From the NCBI GenBank assembly GCA_937915735.1, contig CALGGS010000244.1, forward strand, positions 1 to 13,667: DNA of 13,667 bases, in the 5' to 3' direction. Every line of letters begins with the position of its first letter. Position 1 is the first letter of the stretch. Shown one piece after another: positions 7,825-13,667 of the stretch. Source of the stretch: an uncultured Treponema sp. Lineage in GTDB: Bacteria; Spirochaetota; Spirochaetia; Treponematales; Treponemataceae. The notes under the pieces are model-generated. The model did not search any database. It worked only from the letters and a program-made list of their open reading frames with translations, and was not told where the DNA came from. Made by a program: the position numbers and the translations under genes.

Positions 7825-8715
7825 CTATTTGAAATCACAAGAACCGTCGGCGTGGCGGGGCCAGTTCACTTTTGACAAATCGCAATTTTTATGATTAAAC
7901 AGATTGATTAGTTGTTTCTTAATAGAATCGGATATTACTACATAAGTTATCAGAGCTTTATTTTGCGTTTCGCTGGAAATTTTTAGGAAGTCGCCGTCTA
8001 TTTGAAGAATTAATTTTTCATATTTTCCAGAATCAATCTGATTATAAGAAAAATATGAATCCCAATTTGATTCGTTTATCGACTCTCTTGAAAAAGAAGG
8101 AACTCCATATCCTGTGCACTGGAATTTATTTTCACCTGATTTCTCAATCTTATTGAACAAAAAGGAATTGCCATTGTGGAATCTGATTCCAATATTGGAA
8201 ATAACTGGACAGAACCAGCCTTCCTGTATACCAGATGCTATGTATTCTTCTGTTTCTGATTGAATGGATGGATTCTGATTTTCTAATTTATACTGATAAT
8301 CATATTTCTTTATTATGGAGCAATCTTTGTTTTTTAATACTTCAAGAAAGTAAACAGGAACAAATTTCTTTGAAAGTCCAATTTCTTCTATTGAAATAAT
8401 TGAATCTGGAAGAAGCTGCGAACAATCTTTTATTCTGAGTCCTTTTAATGAAATCCATCCATCATAAAATTCATAATTGGTTATAAATGCTACAGTTTTG
8501 TTTTTATCATTGATATTTGAAATTCTTATCCTGTTCTTTTCGCAAGCAAAACTTATATCTTTTCCTTTGGGTATTGTTGTTGTTTTGTCAATAAATACAT
8601 CCAGATTTTCATCCTCAAAAAATACAGGAACATTTCTTTCTGCTATAAAATGAAAAGATTCCGCAAAAGATGCACCTGCTAAAATCAAAAAGATAAATGG
8701 TAGAATTTTTTTCAT
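7825..8715 (-). CDS. Exported protein of unknown function, ends in a WPRHADGSCDF motif
   Basis: A 296-residue protein with a clear signal peptide (MKKILPFIFLILAGASFA, residues 1-18). Residues of about 22-95 resemble a degenerate SH3-like barrel: an opening strand RNVPVFFED, a turn TTTIPKGKDI, and a closing YDGWISLKGL. Residues of about 100-270 are unassigned, with mixed strands and several aromatic residues. The C-terminus NWPRHADGSCDF stops abruptly. From memory, not checked, longer treponemal envelope proteins carry a similar WPRHADG-C-D motif followed by a linker and an SH3 domain; if so, this copy lacks that tail. It is AT-richer than the ABC genes. The start has GGAG five to six bases upstream, and the gene begins three bases after the upstream stop. 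Likely periplasmic. Confidence 0.75.
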   Translation of the reverse strand: MKKILPFIFLILAGASFAESFHFIAERNVPVFFEDENLDVFIDKTTTIPKGKDISFACEKNRIRISNINDKNKTVAFITNYEFYDGWISLKGLRIKDCSQLLPDSIISIEEIGLSKKFVPVYFLEVLKNKDCSIIKKYDYQYKLENQNPSIQSETEEYIASGIQEGWFCPVISNIGIRFHNGNSFLFNKIEKSGENKFQCTGYGVPSFSRESINESNWDSYFSYNQIDSGKYEKLILQIDGDFLKISSETQNKALITYVVISDSIKKQLINLFNHKNCDLSKVNWPRHADGSCDFK

Positions 8716-8718
8716 TTT

Positions 8719-9898
8719 TTACTCCAGATATCCGCCGAAGCACCAGCCGGTTGTTCCTGCTTTCAAAGAGTTTCCGTCACGGTCAGTTCCGCTTACAATC
8801 TGAACTTTAACCCAGAAACTGTAAATATCTTCAATAACTTCAGGCTCACCAGTTTCCAATATTTTTACCAAAGAACCTTCTTTAATTGTTGTAATTACCG
8901 CACTTCCAAGATTATCATTTTTTCTAAGCCGTAAATTTTCTTTTATTTTCTTTGTTTTGCCGGCTTTAATTTCTGAGCGGTTATCAAAAAGCTTTACATC
9001 ATCAAAAACCACTGAATAATCATCATAATCCCACCAGCGACGGTTACTAAGTTTTTCACGCTCTTCCCTTGTCAAATACGAAAAAGTCTGTTTTCGAACA
9101 GCAGCCCAAAATTCATCTTCCTTAGATTTAAGCACTTTTGAATCATTCAAATTTGGATCAGGATAATCTTTACATGTATAAACAGAGAAAGAATTTTCAG
9201 GAACAAAAACCCAGTAATAAGGATAAGGACTAGGAGTTAAATTATCGGCAAGTACATACCACGAACCTTTTACACCACTTCCATTCACCTTATTTTTTAT
9301 TACACCAAAAGCCCGCTTCGTCATTCCCGGAAAAACCACATAATTATTCGGCAGTTTGGCATCACCAATTACATCATTCGAAATAAATAAATCTGCTGAA
9401 AAGTTTGGAGCAGTATATCTTTTTGCCGAATTTTTCAAAACAATTCGTTCGGAATATTTTATACATTTCTGACCGTCGCACAAAACTTCTTCGCCATCTT
9501 CAACTTCGCCGCCTTCAAGCGTATCCCGTGGTGTTTCCAGTCTATAACGATAATTAACATTCGGGGTTTGGCCAAAATCTAAGAGTTCTCCGTCATACTC
9601 TTTTTTTTTCCGCGACCTCGGAATATTCCTTAATACGGATAAAATGAATTTTATTTCCATTAATCTGTGCAATTCCACTTTCCCAGTAATCGCCGCAATC
9701 GCCTCCGTTAGAATATTCATACTCCAGCACATCATCTTTTAAACTAAATCTCATCGATGAAGAATCAAGAGTATAATCTTTTGAAAAAGTATATTTCAAT
9801 AAAACATCAAGGGTCTGTTCTGTTGTCTGCGAAAAAAGTCCAGATACTGAAAAAACTAAAAATATCGTAAACAAAATAAATTTCATAATTTTTTTCAT
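8719..9898 (-). CDS. Exported SH3-domain protein, frame broken at an A9 tract
   Basis: Two overlapping frames make one protein of about 392 residues if one A is removed from the A9 run at 9609-9601. The first frame runs from the ATG at 9898 (MKKIMKF, overlapping the upstream stop as ATGA) through a signal peptide (FILFTIFLVFSVSGLFS) and ends just past the tract at a TGA (KKRV-stop). The second frame continues with EYDGELLDFGQ to the TAA at 8721-8719. About residues 320-392 are a bacterial SH3 domain: ENLRLRKNDNLG, VKILETGE, FWVKVQIV, TTGWCFGGYLE. The middle has further beta-rich sequence, including GSWYVLADNL. A separate start near 9735 in the second frame would give an N-terminus with no signal peptide or ribosome binding site and is unlikely. 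The break could be slippage, mutation or sequencing error. Confidence 0.8.
9601..9609 (-). repeat. Homopolymer A9 at the frame break
   Basis: Nine consecutive A on the coding strand (GCGG-A9-GAGTATGAC). Eight A gives GAA AAA AAA GAG TAT, joining both halves of the SH3-domain gene; nine ends translation four codons later. Tracts of nine or more A/T are known hot spots for RNA polymerase and replication slippage. Confidence 0.85.
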
Positions 9899-12075
9899 CT
9901 TTTGTGTCTCCTTGTCAGCATTATACACACGAACAATGCCAGAATCAGAAGCGGGAGAATGATAAAATTCAGCGCGATAGTGCCTTTTCTTGCGGAATTG
10001 AACTGGGAGGCGTCCGTGATTTTGTACAATGCCGTAATCGGGGCGGATTTTTGCATGAGGGCGGAAAGTTCCTCTTCTCCACGGAGATTCAAAAGCTCTT
10101 TAGTAAGATAGTCGTAGTTTCTGAAATCGCCCGTTCTTTCGCCTGAAATGAAGCCTGTCATGAGACTTGAGACGAAAAACTGGTCTGAAACAAGTGAGAT
10201 ATTTCCTTTTTTGGCCGCTACTACGAACTGCCCTGTCTGAGAGTCACTTTGAGAAGCGGTTTTGGGGAGCGTGAAAGGATTTGTGAGGAATAAATCTTCG
10301 CCTGTGTTTGATGCGGGCTTTTGAAGCCAGGCAAGATTGGTCGTGAACAAAAGAGGCTCGGCATCATTGTAAAGAGCAAGGGGGCTTGCCCAAAAGACTG
10401 TCGCGCCCTGCTTTGCTTCTTTTTGATTCTGAAGCACAGTCCAGAGGGGATAATTCACCGTGGTGTATTCGGCTGTGCTGCCCTCGCCGCTTTGCATTGT
10501 GAGCGGATAGCAGGAGATGTCCTCGACAAGCGCGTTTTCAAAGGCGAAACCTTTTCCGTTGAGATAGGAAATAAGCAGGTCGTTCTGGGGCTTTGAGATT
10601 TTCCATTCGTCTTCGATTGTGGTGTGATACAGGCTTGCCGCAAAAAATGCCTTGCAGCCCTTTTCAATCGCGTTTTCTATAAGAATTGCTTCTTGTGACG
10701 AAAAATCTTTTGTGCCGAAAATGGCGATTTGGTCGTCAGCGGTTAGGCTTTTTAGGACTTGAGCAGCGTTGAACTCATTCAGCACTTCGACCGTAAAGCC
10801 CCGGTTTTCAAGCCAGGCCGGAACATACATGTAAGATTCTTCAATCGTGCGCCCGTTACCGCATAAAAGGTAAAGTTTTCTCTCTTTCTGGCTGATAAAT
10901 TGCTGAACTCGCTGGCTTAAATCATATTCAAGAGTCTGGGTTGAGAGCACAAAGGGAATAATCGAGGACTTTTCGAGATACTGCAGAAGGACAGCCGAAT
11001 AGACCGTGACAAATTCAGTTTTTGTGCCGTTGTCGTGCCGGATTTGCTGGCCCTGAATACCCAAGGCCTTGAGTTTTTCTTCGTCAGCCTTTTCGAGTGT
11101 GAGCGTGATATTTTTCTGGCTCGAAGCGTAATCCTGTAAGAATTCTAGTACATCTTCAGTCTGTGGGTAAAGATTTTTAAGCTCGGCGGAACGAAAATAT
11201 GTGATATGAAGGTCACTTTCAAGAGAGGAAAGAAGATTTTTGCTCGCGGGCGAGACCGTGAACTGCTTTTCCCTTGTCAAATCGAATCTGAAATAAAGAT
11301 TTTGTGAAGAAGCCGAAAGTAAAAATAGAATCAGCGTGAAAAGCAGAATCGTGAGCCGGGAAGATTTTTTACCGAGCCGTTTGAATTCAAAATGTGTCGA
11401 AAGTAAAAGAAGCACGAACGAAGCGGCTATATAATAGAAGAAATTGCGGGAGTCTAAGATTCCCTTTGAGAAAGAATCAAAATGCCAGGCGAAAGAAAAA
11501 GCCTTGCAGAAAAATGCGAGAAGCGAGCCAGTCTTCACATAAAGAGGCAGAAGATGAAGAAAATTGACGAGAGCAAGAACGACTGCCGAAAAAATCAGCG
11601 GAAGTGCCGGTGAAGAATAAAAAATCGCAAAGAAAAATGCCGAAAGCGCGCTTGCAGAAAATCCGTAGAGAAAAAGACCAAAAAATCCCGCAAGGCACTG
11701 ACCAGGCTCAACAGAGCCGAAACGCGAAACAGAAAGCGGAATTGAAATCAGAAGAAGAAGCGGAAGAGAAAAAGCCGTGAAAGAGGACGTGGAGAGCGCG
11801 AAAAATCTTTGGAAAGGCTTGACGGGAATTGAATCGTCGAGAAGAAGACTGCGAAGCCTGAATGTGAGAAGCGGAATCGTGAGGATTGAAATGAGGGGAA
11901 CAGAATTGAAAAAGGGGCGCAAGTCTGTGGAGCCTAGCCCTGCTACGAAAAATTTTGAGCCGAAAAAGAACCTGAAAGCACAGAAAAGAATCGTGAGCAG
12001 GGACGAGACATAAAAAAGAGGGTCAATCAGGTATGAAAAAAGCGCGGATTTGTAAAGGGAATGAAATTTTTTCAT
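9895..12075 (-). CDS. Fused ABC-2 permease and GldG-like transporter subunit
   Basis: A 726-residue protein. The first 258 residues hold about seven hydrophobic segments (near 16-36, 58-74, 98-118, 128-150, 155-178, 211-228 and 241-258), as in ABC-2 type permeases of the GldF kind. From residue 259 it becomes the GldG-type extracytoplasmic region, opening with the typical YFRFDLTREKQFTVSPASKN, then EDVLEFLQDYAS and KLYLLCGNGRTIEESYM, with alternating sheet and helix to about residue 690. A last helix (about 698-722) and a basic tail RRHKR anchor the C-terminus. In many bacteria GldF and GldG are separate genes; here they appear fused. It overlaps the ATPase gene by ATGA, so the two almost certainly form one transporter in the inner membrane. 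The substrate is unknown; the name does not imply gliding. Confidence 0.9.
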   Translation of the reverse strand: MKKFHSLYKSALFSYLIDPLFYVSSLLTILFCAFRFFFGSKFFVAGLGSTDLRPFFNSVPLISILTIPLLTFRLRSLLLDDSIPVKPFQRFFALSTSSFTAFSLPLLLLISIPLSVSRFGSVEPGQCLAGFFGLFLYGFSASALSAFFFAIFYSSPALPLIFSAVVLALVNFLHLLPLYVKTGSLLAFFCKAFSFAWHFDSFSKGILDSRNFFYYIAASFVLLLLSTHFEFKRLGKKSSRLTILLFTLILFLLSASSQNLYFRFDLTREKQFTVSPASKNLLSSLESDLHITYFRSAELKNLYPQTEDVLEFLQDYASSQKNITLTLEKADEEKLKALGIQGQQIRHDNGTKTEFVTVYSAVLLQYLEKSSIIPFVLSTQTLEYDLSQRVQQFISQKERKLYLLCGNGRTIEESYMYVPAWLENRGFTVEVLNEFNAAQVLKSLTADDQIAIFGTKDFSSQEAILIENAIEKGCKAFFAASLYHTTIEDEWKISKPQNDLLISYLNGKGFAFENALVEDISCYPLTMQSGEGSTAEYTTVNYPLWTVLQNQKEAKQGATVFWASPLALYNDAEPLLFTTNLAWLQKPASNTGEDLFLTNPFTLPKTASQSDSQTGQFVVAAKKGNISLVSDQFFVSSLMTGFISGERTGDFRNYDYLTKELLNLRGEEELSALMQKSAPITALYKITDASQFNSARKGTIALNFIILPLLILALFVCIMLTRRHKR

Positions 12076-12866
12076 TTTTGCTCCCCTACTATATCACTCG
12101 TGCTGGTGATTTTAAAGAAGGCTTCCTCAAGGTTTTTGCATTTGAACTGGGAAGCGATTTCGTCTGGCCTGCCGCTCGCCGCGATTTTTCCCTGATTAAG
12201 AATGTAAACCTTGTCGCAAAGCGAATCGACTTCTTGCATGAGATGTGTCGAAAGCAAAATCGTGTGGTCGGCTTTGAGTGACTTTACGAGAGAGCGCATG
12301 TTAATTATTTGGGCCGGGTCAAGACCACTGGCTGGCTCGTCCAAAACCAAAACGCTTGGGTTATAGATAAGTGCCTGGGCGAAATTGACACGCTGACGCT
12401 GGCCTTTGGAGAGGGTTTTTATCTTTTTGGGGAGTAAGTCGCTTATAGAAAGAGAGTTTTCATATTGCCACACGGATTCGATTTTGCTACGCAAAATCAT
12501 TTTTGAATTGGAATTCCGTAGGAATTCCGAATCTGTGTGATTTTCTTTTTCTTGATGTAAGGAAAATACTTGACTGAGGTATTCTTCCACCGTGTATTCG
12601 CCGGGGAATTTTGGCTCTTCTTCTACAAAGCCTGTGAGATTCCGAACCTGCTCGGCGTTTTCGCCGGCTTCTATTCCTTCGACAAGGACACTTCCGCTTG
12701 TGGCAAAGTGGCGGGCGGTGATGGCTTTTAGGATTGTGGTTTTGCCCGCTCCGTTAAGGCCCAAGATGCCTGTGATGCTGCCCTTCTCGCAGGTCATGTT
12801 TATGTCCGATACTGCGAAGGGGAATTTTGAGGAGTAGGATTTGGTGAAGTTTGTTAGTTGGATCAT
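12072..12866 (-). CDS. ABC transporter ATPase, GldA-like, with an in-frame palindromic insertion
   Basis: A 264-residue nucleotide-binding subunit that powers the adjacent permease. Motifs in order: Walker A GLNGAGKT (36-43), an acidic Q-loop equivalent VEEEP (81-85), signature LSKGQ (152-156), Walker B VLVLDEP (172-178), D-loop SGLD (180-183) and switch histidine H208 (LLSTH). All catalytic residues are present, so the enzyme should be active. Residues 110-133 are unusual: they are encoded by a nested palindrome (12469-12539) and make the stretch between the EEYL helix and the signature motif about 17-20 residues longer than is usual for this family. The ATG at 12866 has a CAGGAGC site eight bases upstream. 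The gene ends in an ATGA overlap with the permease. Confidence 0.93.
   Translation of the reverse strand: MIQLTNFTKSYSSKFPFAVSDINMTCEKGSITGILGLNGAGKTTILKAITARHFATSGSVLVEGIEAGENAEQVRNLTGFVEEEPKFPGEYTVEEYLSQVFSLHQEKENHTDSEFLRNSNSKMILRSKIESVWQYENSLSISDLLPKKIKTLSKGQRQRVNFAQALIYNPSVLVLDEPASGLDPAQIINMRSLVKSLKADHTILLSTHLMQEVDSLCDKVYILNQGKIAASGRPDEIASQFKCKNLEEAFFKITSTSDIVGEQK
12469..12539. repeat. Nested palindromic element inside the ABC ATPase gene
   Basis: The outer arms are CACACGGATTCG (12469-12480) and CGAATCTGTGTG (12528-12539), complementary at 11 of 12 positions. Inside are two perfect hairpins: GATTTTGC-TAC-GCAAAATC (12480-12498) and GGAATTCC-GTA-GGAATTCC (12510-12528). The whole could fold as a three-way cruciform or RNA junction. 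It stays open in the gene's frame and encodes residues 110-133. It resembles in-frame palindromic repeats such as the Rickettsia palindromic elements in concept; no sequence relation is claimed. No second copy was seen in this window. Confidence 0.75.
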
Positions 12867-12873
12867 AGTGGTA

Positions 12874-12880
12874 GCTCCTG
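12874..12880 (-). promoter_or_regulatory. Ribosome binding site of the ABC ATPase gene
   Basis: CAGGAGC on the minus strand; its AGGAG core ends eight bases before the ATG at 12866-12864. It supports independent translation of the ATPase after a 95-base gap, the widest spacer in the window. Confidence 0.65.
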
Positions 12881-12886
12881 TTTTTC

Positions 12887-12961
12887 CTATTTTAATTTCT
12901 TTGCATCTTTCAGGAACAAATCGAAATCGCTCTTATAAATCCTGTCCAGAAAAAGAATATT
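12887..12961 (-). pseudogene. Possible C-terminal relic of a displaced gene
   Basis: Immediately after the stop of the AT-rich unknown gene, and in the same frame, 24 sense codons run to a TAG at 12889-12887. They read NILFLDRIYKSDFDL then FLKDAKKLK. The codons (CTG, GAC, AGC, AAG) are GC-richer than those of the gene before it, and the amphipathic lysine-ended tail looks like a genuine protein C-terminus. There is no start codon or ribosome binding site. It may be the leftover 3' end of a gene replaced by the AT-rich gene, or chance. It loosely recalls the C-terminal YxxDFELF pattern of some sulfotransferases, which is a weak hint only. Confidence 0.25.
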
Positions 12962-13667
12962 TTAATCTTCTGAGTCTTCATTATCAATTTCAGACCATGG
13001 TCTGTGATAAAAAGATTTCCATTCCCAATTTATTGTTCCAATAATATCTTTACTTAAATCTTCTACTAAATTTAAATAATCAGGCTCATATGGCAATGTT
13101 GGAATCTTAATAGTTTCATCATAGATTCTTTTTGGTATTCCAATAAAATCATCTTTTTGGAATTCATCACCATAATTCATCTCTTTTTTCACTTTGGCTG
13201 AACTAAAAATACCAGCATTCTCTAAATTATTAGTATAACCTTTAGCAAAAGGGTTCCACCAAAGTGTTAGTGTACTTTTGTTTTCTAAGGTTTTTCTCAT
13301 AGATAAAATATAATAAGAGTCTTCATAATCAAAAAAATCATAAAGAATAAAATTTAATGATATTATATTTTTTTTAATTTCTTCACTAAACAATGTTATA
13401 TCAGTAAAAAGTTTTAATAATATTGTTGCAGTGTATTTTGTCGTATTGATAAATTCGTAATTTATTATTTTATCATTTTTTAAGAAAGGCTCGATTTCAT
13501 ATATGTCTTGATCTGCACTTCTTTTCTCAATTTGAAGAACATATTGTTTCAATTCAAATTTATCTATTCCCAAATATTTTCTAATAGTTGTAAAATTTTC
13601 ACTTGTTATTAAAGAATCGATTACAAGTGAATTCTTATCTGAAAGTACTGTAAGAAATTCTGAAATT
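12962..13667 (-). CDS. AT-rich gene of unknown function, 5' end outside the window
   Basis: The frame is open from the stop TAA at 12964-12962 up to the window edge, giving at least 234 residues with no upstream stop. A TTG at 13573 could be read as a start, but it lacks a ribosome binding site, and the frame beyond it reads as ordinary protein (for example ISEFLTVLSDKN and SENFTTIRKYLG), so the real start is probably outside. No signal peptide or membrane helix is visible in this part. The visible portion has many Lys, Asn, Ile, Asp and aromatic residues, a WWNPFAKGY stretch and a tryptophan/acidic C-terminus (INWEWKSFYHRPWSEIDN). It is much AT-richer than the ABC genes next to it, which suggests recent acquisition. 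The family is not recognised. Confidence 0.7.
   Translation of the reverse strand, partial: ISEFLTVLSDKNSLVIDSLITSENFTTIRKYLGIDKFELKQYVLQIEKRSADQDIYEIEPFLKNDKIINYEFINTTKYTATILLKLFTDITLFSEEIKKNIISLNFILYDFFDYEDSYYILSMRKTLENKSTLTLWWNPFAKGYTNNLENAGIFSSAKVKKEMNYGDEFQKDDFIGIPKRIYDETIKIPTLPYEPDYLNLVEDLSKDIIGTINWEWKSFYHRPWSEIDNEDSED

Noticed and set aside
8719..9735. Stand-alone gene starting at 9735 in the second frame
   Set aside because: The first 45 residues of that reading have no signal peptide, no ribosome binding site and are unlike the rest; the other frame over the same bases encodes a proper signal peptide and mature start. One frame-disrupted gene explains both.
12930..12960. Promoter for the ABC genes (TATAAG near 12932-12937)
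   Set aside because: The -10-like string has no matching -35 box at normal spacing and lies in a coding-like tail; support is too weak.
12962..13573. TTG start at 13573 for the AT-rich gene
   Set aside because: The frame stays open with protein-like sequence to the window edge and there is no ribosome binding site at the TTG.

Overview
The window reads as a single-direction block of a spirochaete chromosome, most likely a Treponema. The grounds are family-level: an exported protein with an F5/8C-like 'NADase-type glycan-binding' fold, LPP20-type lipoproteins, a bacterial SH3 domain ending TGWCFGGYLE, a fused ABC-2 permease/GldG protein, and a relaxed spirochaete-style lipobox (LFSC). I cannot name the species. 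No rRNA, tRNA, CRISPR array, insertion sequence, origin or convincing rho-independent terminator was found. No gap between genes exceeds about 100 bases.

Every gene is on the minus strand, so transcription runs from high to low coordinates. In that order: (1) 13667-12962, the 3' part of an AT-rich unknown gene whose start lies outside the window; (2) 12961-12887, a short coding-like tail that may be the relic of a displaced gene; (3) 12866-9895, a GldA-like ABC ATPase overlapping a fused ABC-2 permease/GldG-like protein; (4) 9898-8719, an exported SH3-domain protein whose frame is broken at a run of nine A; (5) 8715-7825, an exported unknown; (6) 7815-7195 and 7164-6397, two soluble unknowns that look like diverged tandem paralogues; (7) 6400-6113, a small three-helix membrane protein; (8) 6103-5357, a soluble unknown; (9) 5360-4416 and 4399-3152, two exported proteins with LPP20-like regions, the second a lipoprotein; (10) 3155-2079, the exported glycan-binding-like protein; (11) 2061-58, an exported ankyrin-repeat protein; (12) 10-1, the first codons of a further gene.

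Five junctions are 4-base ATGA overlaps (12072/12075, 9895/9898, 6397/6400, 5357/5360, 3152/3155), and most other junctions place the next ribosome binding site on or beside the previous stop codon. The block therefore probably works as one or a few translationally coupled transcripts. The only strong mechanistic assignment is the ABC exporter pair. The rest are mainly cell-envelope proteins mixed with cytoplasmic proteins of unknown role, so a shared envelope function is inference.

The two most notable observations are a nested palindromic element of about 71 bp lying in frame inside the ABC ATPase gene (12469-12539), and the A9 tract (9601-9609) that splits the SH3-domain gene and could be a slippage switch, a mutation or a sequencing error.
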